Shown: piece by piece, positions 34,929-45,720 of the stretch
Layout: each line of letters opens with the position of its first letter
How positions within the stretch are numbered: the stretch's first letter is position 1
NCBI RefSeq assembly: GCF_030272615.1
Contig: NC_081406.1
Coordinates: forward strand, 239,064,422 to 239,128,421
Reading direction: 5' to 3'
DNA length: 64,000 nt
Source of the DNA: Cryptomeria japonica
Lineage: Eukaryota; Streptophyta; Pinopsida; Cupressales; Cupressaceae
Made by a program: the position numbers and the translations under genes
Notes under the pieces: model-generated
Told to the model about the DNA's origin: nothing
Database searches by the model: none
What the model saw: only the letters and a program-made list of their open reading frames with translations

Positions 34929-36089
34929 GCACTAGAGAGGGAGAGAAGATTTTGAATTTTAGAGGTAGCAAATTTCAGTAAAATCAGCCAATCTCCTAGA
35001 TTTAAGCTGTTAAATGCAATCAGGACAATCTCCCGAAATTTCGAAAAAAATGTCCGGGACCGTGGCAAACGGAGTGCACACGGTCCTCGCAACTTTTTTC
35101 GAAATTTTCAAGGATGAAAGTTATGATGATTTTAAAGCTAACCTGAAAAAATTGAGTGATTTTATGATCTGTAGACAGGCCAAATTAAAGTTGCAATCTC
35201 AAAATTGAACCCTACCAAGATTGTCGAAAAATGCAAAATTTGAATTTTGAAAAAGAGAGGGCAACTAAAATTTTGAATTTTATGATTTTAGAGGGAATAC
35301 CAAAAGCAATGCAAGTTTTGAAATTTAAAAGTTGACTCAATTTCACGCAAAATTCAATTTTGAAAGCAGAAATCAAAGTTGTTGTAATTAAGCACTTAAT
35401 TTCAAAAGTCACAAATTGCAAGAATTTGAATAAAGCACTCAAATTTTGAATGAATGCCAACACACTTTTCAGATTTAGGATAGTAACAAACACAATTTTG
35501 ACATGAATTTCAGTTTCAACAATTTTTGAATGTTTAGAAGCCTTAATCCAAGCAACCACAAGACCAACTTTGATTTTAATTTTGAAAGTGTTATAATTGA
35601 TAAAATCAGCCAAAATTCTGGATTTTAGCAGGAAAATACAGTAAGATCTAGCTCCCGAAATTTCAAAAAAAATGTCGGGGACGATGGCGCTCGGAGTGCA
35701 CACGGTCCTCGCAACTTTTTTCCAAATTTTTAGGGATGAAAGATATTATGATTTTATTGCAGAATCCAAAGTTACAACTGATTTGGAGATGTTTTGATCA
35801 GTGAAATTGTCGGACAAAGGTTGAATCAAGAGGGTTTTAAAAATTAGGGTTTTGACACTTAACCACTTAATTTTCAGAATTAAAGCACAAATATGAATTG
35901 ATAATTTGTAATAGAAGGGTAGATCTGAAACAAGCATTAACATTTAGACATTTCGCAAGTTCAATTACTAAAAAGAAAATTTAGGGTTTTCATGCAATCA
36001 ACCTCTAAAATTTGTAAAAGATCAAACATGGAAATATAATCAAGGAAGCCAATTTTCAGATCTAACCATGAATAATCAGAAAGGATGTT
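34929..36089 (-). other. Element C 5' leader with a duplicated hairpin module
   Basis: About 1.16 kb between PBS and gag. Two copies of an imperfect inverted repeat with about 30-base arms, 35035-35109 and 35656-35731, both centred on GGGACCGTGG...CACACGGTCC or GGGACGATGG...CACACGGTCC. The arms contain GAAATTTCGAAAAAAA and its complement. A related module is in Z's LTR (48190-48264). The 163-codon ORF at 35212-35703 lies between the copies and shows no domain. Confidence 0.7.
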
Positions 36090-36105
36090 CACGTCAGGTT
36101 CACCA
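36090..36105 (-). other. Putative primer-binding site of element C
   Basis: The coding strand reads TGGTGAACCTGACGTG, three bases inside the 5' LTR end (36109). It differs from B's site by two transitions and from Z's by three. Confidence 0.75.
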
Positions 36106-36108
36106 AAA

Positions 36109-37361
36109 TGTAAAGCAGAAAATAATCGAACCCTAGTTGCTCTCCCCTCTTCCAACTCCAAGGAGAGAGAAGGGAGGTCACTAGGGTTGACGGTTTTCAC
36201 TTAGGGGAGACTTTACATTCAAAAGAGGGGTTGAAACCCACAAGATCCAATCCCACACAATGCAAGATTGGATTCTAGATGAGTTTCAAGGGTTAAGACA
36301 GCAAGGCTACCCTCTTTTGTAAAGATTGTGGATAGAAAGATCAAGCTAGGAATGCATAGAAAGTGAGAAAGATTCGCTTATAAACTGAGATAGGGATACA
36401 GGATGAAGCTGCGGACCTTGAATTAGCAGTAAAATGTCGAGACAGCGCTGTCCTGCAAATTTGAGTAAAAGTTGACGGGACGATGGCGCCCAACGTGCAC
36501 ACGGTCTCTGAAAAATCCGCGAAACGAAGGGGGATCTGTTTGTCTTTGCACAAGGATTCCAGATCTTCAATTTCAGCCGCGTACCTGCAACCTACACACA
36601 GAAAAGCGAAGACGATTGGGGGGTTAGGGATTAGGGGTTTTCCCTTAGGTCAAACCCCAGTTTTGGAATTAACCAAGAAATGAGAAATGCTGTAAATGTA
36701 ATGTAAAACAAGACCTAATACCTTGTTGTAAGGATGTTTGTATCCTTATATGCGAAGGTATAGATGTCATTGTATGTTGTATATTGTATGTTGTAGTATG
36801 TGATCTCCTCTTCAATGGTTGAATCCTTGTCTTGAATGCAACACCTAGCCTTGAATGGAGACTTGGAATGATCAATTGCTTGAAGGAATGCTTGAATGCT
36901 TGAATGTTTGAATGTTTGAATATCGTTTCCACCTTTTTCCCTCCTCCCAAATGAGAGAGGAAAATGTAGTTTATATACTTGTCAATTAGGGTTGATAGAC
37001 TGATTTTCCCGACCTTAGGCCGACCAGGAAATGTTATTTTCCATTTTGCAAACAAAAAGACCCGAAGTCCCATAGGAGACCGGGCCCAAAAAAGGGCCAG
37101 GGACAAGGGCGCTGGGCGCCATGGTCCTGGGGGACCAGGGTGCTGGGTGCCCTGGTCCTGAAGGACCAGGGCGCTGGGCGCTCTGGTCCTACCTCCCGAG
37201 ACAGCAGGGTGCAAGGAGGATCAGGCCAGGGTGCTGGAAAAATGCAGTTTTTGATGTCGTGGACAAGTTTCGGGGTCTCCATTCAGGTTCAGTGTTGCAT
37301 CGCCATCGTGAAGACCCAAATGCAGTCGAAATTGCAAGTGTCACAATTTTAGGATGCTGCA
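36109..37361 (-). repeat. Element C, right (5') LTR
   Basis: TGTAAAGCAGAAAATAATCG to GGATGCTGCA, 1253 bp, nearly identical to the left LTR. The main difference is three GC-rich hairpin units instead of two (37101-37189). Confidence 0.92.
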
Positions 37362-38219
37362 ATGATGTTGAATTTATAGATTTTCAACACAAAGGGGATG
37401 AGAAATAGAACTCAAGTGTTGATTGATAGACAACTGAAATTTATTGATCAGTTAATAGAGTTGATTTATTTGTTAACTCATTTGATTGAGTAGTCAACTA
37501 GATTGATTGGAGAGTGAACTGAATAGATGGATTAGTAAACTCATTTGATTGATAAGTGAACTGAATAGACTAGGGAGATGATTAAATTGATTGACTAGTT
37601 AGAAAAATATGATTTGGAGTGGAAAGGGGTGATTGAAGAGTTAATTGAGTTAACTAATTAGACAACTGATTTGATCATTCAATTATGATTTCAACATGTG
37701 TTGTAGGAATTTGAAATTGAATTTGATTTTAATTTTTGGATTTGAATTTGGTCATTCGAATGTTGAAATGCACATGAAATTAACTGAAATTCAAATGTGG
37801 GGAAAATGTGAATTTGGTGATATGAAATTAGATGAAATGCATTGAAATTCAAATTTGGAAGAAATGAGATGAAATTAGATGAAATTAATTGGAATTATAA
37901 TCTCAGGAATTGGAGGAGTAAGTTAATTAATTAAATAATTTAAATAAAATTATTTAAACTTAGGAGATAGAATTAATTAAATAATAAAGATTATTTAATT
38001 AAAGAAAAGGTTGTAATTAATTAAATAATTGATATTTAATTAATAATTGAGATATGATTAGCTGATTAAAATTATTTGAGAATAGAAATAGAATAATTAG
38101 AATTGTTGAAGGGTGATGATTAAAAGAAATAGTTAGTTTAAGCAAATAATTAAAGAATTACTTAATTAATTAGATGAATAATTAGTGTAAAATTAATGAG
38201 ACATTTTTAGGTGTCTACA

Positions 38220-39165
38220 GTAAGCATTGGAGTTCCAACAGGTTTGCAATCTTCCATACCAAATGTCTTCAAAATTTCCCTTATGTACTTGTTCTGGCTA
38301 ATGAATATACCATTCTTTAGTTGAGACACTTGAAGGCCAATAAAGAATTTTATTTCACCGATCATGGACATTTCAAACTCTTGCTTCATTTGTTTTGCAA
38401 ATCTTCTGCTCATCTCACCATCTCCTCCAAAGATGATGTCATCTACAAAATTTTTTGCAATCAGATGTTTTCCTTCTACTCCAGTCTTCAAATACAAGTT
38501 GTTGTTGTCACTGGTTCTCAGGAATCCTATGCTTAACAGATATGAATGTAACCTCTCATACCAAGCTCTTGGTGCTTGTTTTAGCTCATATAGAGCCTTC
38601 TTAAGTCTGCATACCATATCTCTTCCATCTTTTGATACAAACCCTTTTGGTTGTTCTATGTACACTTCTTCCTCTAAAACACCATTCAAGGATGTTGATT
38701 TGACATCCATTTGATAAACTTTGAACTTCTTGTAAGCAACATAAACAAGCAAGATTCTGACCCCTTCTAGCCTGGCCACTGGTGCAAAAGTTTTTTCATA
38801 GTCCAAGCCCTCTTCCTCAGAATACCCTTTGTAGACTAACCTTGCTTTATTTCTTACTAATTGATCAGTTTCATCCATTTTGTTTCTAAACACCCATTTG
38901 GTGCCTATCACATTTTTGTTCTCCGGTCTGGGTACTAGAGTCCAAGTTTCATTTTTTTCAATCTGTTCCAGTTACTCCTCCATGGTTTTGATCCAATCTT
39001 CATCTTTTAGAGCCTCCTTTTCTATTTTGGGCTCAATTTTGGAGAGCAGACAAACATTCTCTCTTGATCTTCTTCTAGTTAATACTCCTACATCTTTGTC
39101 ACCAATGATATTTCCAGCTAAGTGATTATTTCTGACATACCTTGCTAGTACTGATTCATTTCTTG
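38220..39165 (-). pseudogene. Element A: copia reverse transcriptase (N-terminal and core part)
   Basis: Minus strand from about 39165: [29 protein letters not shown], then the open segment 38911-38207 with [75 protein letters not shown] and [20 protein letters not shown]. It ends at [14 protein letters not shown] where B begins (38219). The catalytic VDD is kept. A TAA lies before LEQIEKNE. Confidence 0.9.
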
Positions 39166-40252
39166 GAGATTATTCTTCTACAGGTTGTGCAGGTTGTACT
39201 TCACATGCTTCTTCATTTGCTGCTACAATAGGATTTTCTTTAACAGGTTCAACTGGTACAATATACTTGAATCCTTGATAATCCCCTGTTTCACTTTTTC
39301 TATCCTGTTCATTTTTCTTAGAGAACTCATCTACTCTGACATTGGCACTTTCCACAATCTTACCGGTCCTTTTGTTCAAAAACCGATATGCTTTACTCTT
39401 TCCAGAGTAACCTAAGAATGTTCCTTCATCACTCTTGGGATCAAAATTTCCAGAGTACTCATCCCTCTTGATATACCACCTGTTTCCAAATACTTTGAAA
39501 TAGCAGACATTGGGTGAGTATCCACACCATAATTCATAGGGAGTTTTATTTGTCCCCTTCTTCACCTATATCCAGTTCAAGGTGTACACAACAGTGCTTA
39601 CTGCTTCTCTCCAGAAGATATGTAGAATATCCTTCTATATCATCAAAGTCCTTGCATAATCAATTAGAGTTATGTTCCTTCTTTTAGCCACCCTATTTTG
39701 CTGAGGTGTTCTGGGTAAAGACATCTGTCTCATAATCCCCTGATCTTCACAGTAATTCATAAACTCTTGAGAGTTGAACTCTCCTCTATTTGATCTCAGA
39801 CATTTCAGATTCTTACTGGTTTCTCTCTCTACTCGAGCCTTGAAGACCTTAAATGTGTGAAAGGCTTCATATTTTTCTTTCAAGAATCCAACCCACATCA
39901 TTCTTGAGAAGTCATCTACAAACAACATGAAATAGGTCAGTCCCCATAGAAACTCTTGGTTCTCATAGGACCACACAATTCTGTATGAACTAAGTCCAAC
40001 ACATTTTCAGATGAAAAAGATTTGCTGCTGAAACTAGACCCGATCAACTTTCCTAGTTGGCATTCTTTACACATAGTATTTTTCAGGTTTCACAATATTA
40101 GGCATACCTCTAACAGACTTCATTTTACTGACTTTTTCTATGCTATTAAAGTTAACATGACATAGTCTTTTGTGCCACAACCAACTATCCTCTACCTTTT
40201 CCATTAGACAACTACCTATGGTGGTGTCTAGATAAAACAAATTACCTCTAGA
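39166..40252 (-). pseudogene. Element A: copia integrase
   Basis: Zinc region SWLWHKRLCHVNFNSIEKV (about 40190-40130) followed by a damaged Cys pair. Core DDFSRMMWVGFLKEKYEAFH and CLRSNRGEFNSQEF, in which the second catalytic D (SDQGGEF in D) has become N and a residue is missing. RTPQQNRVAKRRN has the third acidic E replaced by K. C-terminal part 39565-39170: KTPYELWCGYSPN, GYSGKSKAYRFLNKRTGKIV. With two catalytic positions lost it cannot be active. Confidence 0.87.
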
Positions 40253-40560
40253 CTATTTACCGGTAGCAATCACATTTCTTGATTTGTCATTTATTTTGCA
40301 TATTCCTCCATTGAATTCTAACCGATAACCCTTATTGTTAAGTTGTGCAACACTTAACAGACTATATTTTATCCCTTCTACCCAATAAACATCTTCACAA
40401 TTTGTTTTATCATTTAGGACTATAGATTCCTTACCTTTTACTGCACAAGGAGCATCATTGCCGAATCTCATCGTTCCTCCATTGCAATCCTCCATGTCGA
40501 GGAATTTTTTCTGTCACCAATCATGTGGTGAGTGAAACCACTATCAATTACCCAATCTCC
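40253..40560 (-). pseudogene. Element A: copia protease
   Basis: WVIDSGFTHHMIGDRK around 40550-40505 keeps D-S-G but has F where D and E have C. A one-base frame change follows, then 40495-40253 continues MEDCNGGTMRFGNDAPCAVK and VYWVEGIKYSLLSVAQLNNK. The family's protease cleaves the polyprotein. Confidence 0.85.
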
Positions 40561-41650
40561 ACACTGGTGTGAACAAGAAATCAGTTCCATATCACCTTCC
40601 TCTATGCTATCTTCCTTTACCACCATAAATGCAATTCCATCTCCATCAAATCCTTTTGATTCTTCATCAGTAACTCCTTCTGCAAGATAGCACTCCTTCT
40701 TGCTTTTGTCTTTGTAGCTTCTAAAATTGTCCTTCCTATCATTTTCAAAACATTTGGATGCAATCTAACCTATTTTATTGCAAGAGAACACTTCAAGGGA
40801 AGTTTACCTTTATACTTTCCTTTTCCTCTTGGCAGCCTTCTTGCTAACAGAGATTCAATCTCATCTTGTTCCCGTTCTTCAGATAACAGGTTGTCACATT
40901 CATGAGAATGATCGGTTCTTGTAGTAGAACCATTTACAGTTTCTCTTCTTCTCCTTGTTGGTGCATGTATCATGGAAGATTTGAAGGCAACATCAATCTT
41001 TGGTACATTGTTATCATAGTTGCTCAGTTCAAAGGAAGTCAATATTCCAATCAGTGAATCAAGTGAAACACTAACTGTTCCCAAGGATTTGAGTTCCTGA
41101 ATTACATAAACCCTTATGGCATATTGTTGTAGCAAGGTTCTCAGGATTTTGCTGACCACATCATCCTCTTCAATCTTTCCTCCAACACTTTTGATGGAAT
41201 TTACTACATCCTTTATTCTTTTGCTATACTACTCTATATTTTCTCATTCCTGCATCCTCATCTAATCAAATTTGCCTCTTAAGATGTCCACCTTAGCCTT
41301 TTGAACATGAGGATATCCTCTATAAATAGTCTTCAGTTTATTCCACATCTGATAGGCTATTTTCGGATCTTGAACCTCTGCATACTCATTATCAGACAAA
41401 GTGCTAGCAATCAGATCCATAGTTGCGGTGTTGTCTTGCCTTTCTTTTGTCTGATCTGTAGTGAGAACCCTTGTAGGTTCATTGTATTCTATGATTACAT
41501 GATTCTAGTATCGATCTCATAAGGTTCTTAGATAGAGGTTCATTCTGCCACACCATAAGGTGTAATTCTCCTCAGAGAACTTAGGACCCTCCTTTCACAT
41601 CATCATGGATCTTTCCTTAAGTTGTTAAGATCTTCTAAATCTAAGGACCA
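40561..41650 (-). pseudogene. Element A: copia Gag
   Basis: Starts near 41612 (MMM, stop, KEGPKFSEENYTLWCGRMNL). It continues with stops through ATMDLIASTLSDNEYAEVQD, then the open segment 41159-40770 (VVSKILRTLLQQYAIRVYVI, SLDSLIGILTSFELSNYDNN, ESLLARRLPRGKGKYKGKLP). A frameshift breaks into the zinc knuckle, whose His codon is a stop (FSCNKIG, stop, IASKCFEN). Similar in plan to E's Gag. Confidence 0.85.
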
Positions 41651-41652
41651 AA

Positions 41653-41664
41653 GCTTTGATACCA
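41653..41664 (-). other. Primer-binding site of element A
   Basis: The coding strand reads TGGTATCAAAGC, two bases inside the LTR end at 41667. One mismatch to TGGTATCAGAGC, the initiator-methionine-tRNA complement. Confidence 0.85.
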
Positions 41665-41666
41665 AT

Positions 41667-43314
41667 TGTTAGTCCCAACTGGTGCTGAGAGGGGAGGGGT
41701 GAATCATCACTTTACCAAGTTTACACAAGTAATTTTTTTTGACTCAAGTCTGAACTAACTTAATAATCATCAATACAAAAAATTATTGCAGAAGAATATG
41801 CATGCATGAAAAGATACAAAGTGACACCAAGTTTTATCTCGTGGAAACCCAAATGGGAGAAAACCATGGTGTGAGTAGGAACTCACAAAATTTGCACTCT
41901 TCTGGAGTATGCCTAGTGAAGAGCCATCCTTGTTAGGAGATTACAAAGACATTGTTAGGTGCCACCCAGTTAAGAGATTTTTATTTAAGGCTTGTCAGTG
42001 CCTTTACCCTACAAAAGGTAGCCTGGTTAAAGGACTTTGGAACATCAATTAAGATGCCACTTGGTTAAGGGATTTTACAAAGGGACATGTAAGAGTCCAC
42101 CCGGTTAAGGGATTTGAGTTGCAATGATTATAAAGCAACATAAAGATGATCTGCTGGAGTATCTACTGATAGATTAATTAGATCACAATGAAAATCATAC
42201 TCTATCTGTACTGGTTGTGTCTGCTCTACACAACACTGGTTTTTTGCTTATACCTTCATCTCTGCACTCTGTCAGTCCTCTGACCCTTAACTTTGCACTC
42301 TGTCGGTCCTCTGACCTTGAGCTCTGCACTATATCAGTCTTCTGACCCTTGGCTCTGCACTTTTCTGGTCCTCTGACCCTTGGCTCTGCACTCTGTCAGT
42401 TTGCTTCATACACTCTCTACTCTGCTAAATCTTTTAGCACTTCCTCTCACTCTACTCTGCAATTTGGTTCTCCTTTCACAAGATCTTCTCTTTGCAAATT
42501 TTATGATCAAGAATTTTTGAATGAAAAAAATACTTTATACACTCTATGTCGTCATCTTCAGATGTTTCCTCAATCAATGCAATCATAGACTTTGATGGAT
42601 TTTGAATTCAAACTCTCCCGCTCTTTCTCTGTATGCCCTACAATAATTCCTCTAGCTACTCAACCAAATTTGCCAATGCATCCCCCAAAAATAGTGACTT
42701 CTGGTTGAGTCCAGTCTTTTAAATGTGAACCAAAAATTTCCACAAGTAATCATGGCCTAACTACATGATAATTAAAGTTGACTTCACCAACCTTTAGTTT
42801 GGTGTAGACACAAACTCACCAACTCACCTTTTGCCACCATAACTGAATAATCGATCATCATTACGAGATTTTAGGCAAACACCTATGTTCCTTCTACTTC
42901 AACGGTCTACCGATATACCACTGCTCTCTTCATTGTCGGTTCATCCTTTGATGCCGATTTGTAGTGCTTCTATCAAGTCTTTTCTCCTATTTGCCAATGA
43001 GGTTCCAGTTTTCATACAACCTCAAGCCTTCTTGCCTAAGTCACCTTCGATGACTTCATTATCATCAAAATGACCAACCTGAAGATTTGACCTCAACACC
43101 GATCTTATTCAGTGACATACCGGTTAGCTTAGTATGTCTTCCCTTGAGCTGATTGAACCTTGATCATTTGTCTCTTATGCTGCTTCCATGTTATTTACAA
43201 GTCATCACCTTTTCTACTGAGATACACCACTCCACCTGTTAGTGTTAGAAATCAATGACAAATCACAACAAATATACCGGTTCTCTAGATTAACCAGTTT
43301 TGACAATACCAACA
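41667..43314 (-). repeat. Element A, right (5') LTR
   Basis: TGTTAGTCCCAACTGG to TGACAATACCAACA, 1648 bp, matching 790-2456. Carries the hairpin motif near its start, GGTTAAGGGATT repeats (41960-42120) and the 31-bp CTCTGCACTCTG array (42260-42405). Short ORFs inside are incidental. Confidence 0.9.
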
Positions 43315-44790
43315 CTTATCACATTGTGCCAATAAGGCTATAAGAGCTTGAGGGGAAGAAGCGGTGTATAGAAGGAAAGGCCTAGTAGGATCAACATGTT
43401 GAAGAATGGGAGGATTGGCCAAATAAATTTTTATGTCTCGAAATGCTTGATGACAATCCTCATTCCATTGGAAAGTGATATTCTTCTTAAGCAATTGTGT
43501 GAAAGGAAAGGTACGATCCGCAAGTTGAGAGATGAACCTACGAATAGCTTGGATCTTTCCTTGCAAAATTTTTATTTGAGAAATATTCTTAGGAGGTGGC
43601 ATATTAACAATAACATGTATCTTTTTTGTATCCACCTCAACGCCACGATGTGAAACTATGAATCCTAATAGCTTTCCACTATCTACACCAAAAATGCATG
43701 TTATACTTTTGAATTCTCTCAAATATTTGATGAAGGATCTTAAATGATCTGTATGAAGGACAGATTTGGCTAAGATATCATCAACGTAATCTTCTAAGGT
43801 CTTATGCATATAATCATGGAAAATGAGTGTCATAGCATGCTGATAGGTTGCGCCTGCGTTTTTCAATCCAAAAAGCATCATAATCCAACAAAATGTACCC
43901 CAGGGAGTTGTGAAAGCAATTTTATATTGATCTTGGGGATTGATGAAAATTTGATTATATCCTAAGAAATCATCCATAAAGGATAGTAAAGCATGCCCTG
44001 CTACCGAATCCACTATCATATCAATATTCGAGAGGGGAAAATCATCTTTTAAAGAGGCCTTGTTCAAATCACAAAAAATTAGTACACATCCTAATCTTGT
44101 TTCTAGCTTTAGCCACTGCCACAATATCTGAAATCCATGGGGAATAATTGATAGGGTGAATGAATCCAACATCCAACAATTTTTCAATCTCATCTATAAC
44201 AAGTAATGCCACTTTGGGGTGAATCTTTTGAATCTTTTTCTTCATAGGTTTAGCATCAGGAACTAGGACAATGTTATGAGTGACAATCTTAGGATCTACA
44301 CTAGGAATGTTAAAATATATCCAAGAAAAGATCTTAGGAAATTCATGTATCAACTCAGCATATTGCTTTTGCTCTACTTTGTCAAGGCATTTCCCTATTT
44401 TGATGATCTTATCTTCAACAAAAGGATCCATCTTGATATCAATGGTGTCATTTATTGGGAGATTTGTTTGTTGAGGGGAATCTCTCAATTGAGGAAATTC
44501 TTTAACTATCTCATCATTATTTCTTTCCTTCCCAAAGTAAGCTTTCACATTTAAACAATAAGGAAAACTACGATTATGGTGATAACAAGGAAGGTTGTCA
44601 TAAGCTCCCAAGAATTCAGCTAAGGAATCATCGGTAGAAAAACATCCAAAGCAAAGACACAAGAAGGGTCAAAGCCAATATATTCTAGATATTTTAATGA
44701 GAGAGAAGCATAAATGATATTAACACTAATAGATGGTCTCTTAGAGTATTTAGTACGCTTGAAAGGATCATAACCAAGCCCAAATGTCAT
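43315..44790 (-). pseudogene. Element Z: gypsy RT and RNase H start (interrupted by A)
   Basis: Minus strand. 44790-44663 and 44662-44069 hold the linker (SLAEFLGAYDNLPCYHHN) and the RT N-terminus (IHPKVALLVIDEIEKLLDVG, ISDIVAVAKARNKIRMCTNF). After a frame change, 44193-43315 holds KDDFPLSNIDMIVDSVAG, catalytic FMDDFLGYNQIFI, LFGLKNAGATYQHAMTLIFH, catalytic DYVDDILAKS, GVDSGKLLGFIVSHRGVEVD, and the RNase H start PTRPFLLYTASSPQALIALL. It then runs into A's TSD. The rest of RNase H is at 1-789. The catalytic residues are present. Confidence 0.9.
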
Positions 44791-45523
44791 ATCATGAAAT
44801 TTTGTTTTCTAAGGGAACTTTAATCCCTTGTTCTTGAGCACCACATCCATTTCCATTATATCCACACCTAGCTAAGATGTGAAAACTAGGACCATAAAGG
44901 TTAGTCATTTCTGAAGAAGAAGGAGGATTTTCAAAAAGCGAAGAATCAAAATCCTCTAAACCAGAAACTAAGGGATATGAAATCTGAGAAGCTGCCACAA
45001 AGTTATTACTCAATGGCCTAGATAAAGTAGATTTCTTGTTAGGTTCTTCTTCTTCTTTCTTCTTTTTGACCTTATGTTCTCTAGGAGGAATTCGATATTC
45101 CCCTATGAAAGTAGGATTTAAATCAAGGGATCCCCAATCATCTTCTACAAGAATCCATTCAGGAGAGAAAGTGTTCTCAATCGTAGAGTCAAGTTGAGAA
45201 TATTCTTCCTCAAGAAGTTTAGGTCCACTTGAGAAAGCATCGGGGACCGATCCTGATATAGGAGATAGGTTTGATGAATTAGTCACATTAACTAGAGTAG
45301 AAGCTTTAGAGGGATGGTGTAAGACAATTGGGGAATAATTTATTGAAGAGGATTTTGAACTTGATGTTTGTAAACAAGCCTGAAATCTTGTGTCTCCTAA
45401 CAGGGTATATGTTGTATTGTTGTGAATGAATTTGATTTGCCTATGCAATGTAGAGGGAACAACTTGCATGCTATGAATCCAAGGTGTTCCTAGTAACAAG
45501 TTGTATGTCAACTCTCCAGACAT
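44791..45523 (-). pseudogene. Element Z: protease C-terminal half and linker with G-patch
   Basis: SGELTYNLLLGTPWIHSMQV is the second half of the aspartic protease, followed by a Ser-rich linker and a Lys/Glu-rich tract (HKVKKKKEEEEPNKK). The end holds ILARCGYNGNGCGAQEQGIK, which fits the G-patch pattern (spaced glycines ending QGI.VPL). The same position in B has a related motif. Confidence 0.8.
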
Positions 45524-45720
45524 AAATGGATAGGAGTAGTTAAAGAAACATGACCTACCTTAACAGGCAAGGTGATGATACCTAGTGAAGATTTAGAAAC
45601 ATTATCAAAGCCATGGATAGTGAGAGAGTTAGGCTTGATAAGAGATGTATCAACATTAATCTTCTGAAACAAATTAATGCTACAAACATTAAGGCTAGAA
45701 CCATTGTCCACTAATGTTCA
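45508..45720 (-). pseudogene. Element Z: protease N-terminal half
   Basis: LVDNGSSLNVCSINLFQKIN with active site D-N-G-S, then IHGFDNVSKSSLGIITLPVK, in one frame with the upstream ORF after a single stop. A frame change near 45515 leads to the second half. The D-N-G variant, like B's D-G-G, is unusual for this domain. Confidence 0.8.

Larger units (their letters stand above)
29524..37361 (-). mobile_element. Element C: gag-only, non-autonomous gypsy-type LTR element (7.8 kb)
   Basis: Minus-strand LTR element with perfect ATGAT TSD, LTRs 29524-30761 and 36109-37361, a PBS-like site at 36090-36105 and a polypurine tract at 30763-30777. The only long coding region (34928-31509) encodes Gag, a protease-like segment and a Pro/Arg-rich C-terminal part. 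No RT, RNase H or integrase is present. It resembles the TR-GAG class of plant non-autonomous elements. Similar LTRs make it a recent insertion, and it would need enzymes from another element to move. Confidence 0.85.
3402..38219 (-). mobile_element. Gypsy element B (about 12.7 kb without inserts), inside A, containing C and D
   Basis: Ty3/gypsy element on the minus strand. Its 5' LTR is on the right (29219-38219, interrupted by C), followed leftward by a PBS, a leader, gag, protease, RT, RNase H and integrase (29218 to 20328). Element D interrupts the integrase end. A 3' noncoding region and the left LTR (from 3402) follow. The left LTR start (TGTACTTAGGCAG) matches the right LTR inner start (TGTTTTTAGGCAG). 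All genes are decayed. Confidence 0.85.
29219..38219 (-). repeat. Element B, right (5') LTR, interrupted by C
   Basis: Pieces 29219-29523 and 37367-38219, net about 1158 bp. The inner end is TGTTTTTAGGCAGTAAATAAG and the outer end ATTTTTAGGTGTCTACA. The first about 550 bp match the left LTR at 3402-3950. The rest (37620-38200) is very AT-rich, with repeated TTAATTAA and AATTATTTAA words absent from the left copy. Confidence 0.8.
790..43314 (-). mobile_element. Copia element A (about 7.7 kb), split by a 34.8-kb nested insertion
   Basis: Ty1/copia element read on the minus strand. Its right (5') LTR is 41667-43314 and its left (3') LTR is 790-2456. The order gag, protease, integrase, RT is seen at 41610-38220, and the RNase H end at 2765-3401. 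Element B sits between these parts. The whole is flanked by a perfect CTTAT TSD and lies within the RNase H of gypsy element Z. LTR lengths are 1667 and 1648 bp. Subtracting B and its TSD leaves about 7702 bp. All coding parts carry stops or frameshifts, so the copy is dead. Confidence 0.9.

Noticed and set aside
35035-35109. Hammerhead ribozyme in the hairpin module
   Set aside because: The conserved CTGATGA and GAAA core arrangement is not present in the right places.
35212-35703. Minus-strand ORF of 163 codons in C's leader
   Set aside because: Its composition (I, F, K, L rich) follows AT-rich sequence, it includes one of the two hairpin copies, and it has no recognisable domain.
37121-37408. 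Plus-strand ORF over C's GC-rich hairpins
   Set aside because: The open frame comes from the repeated GC units in the LTR and crosses the element boundary.
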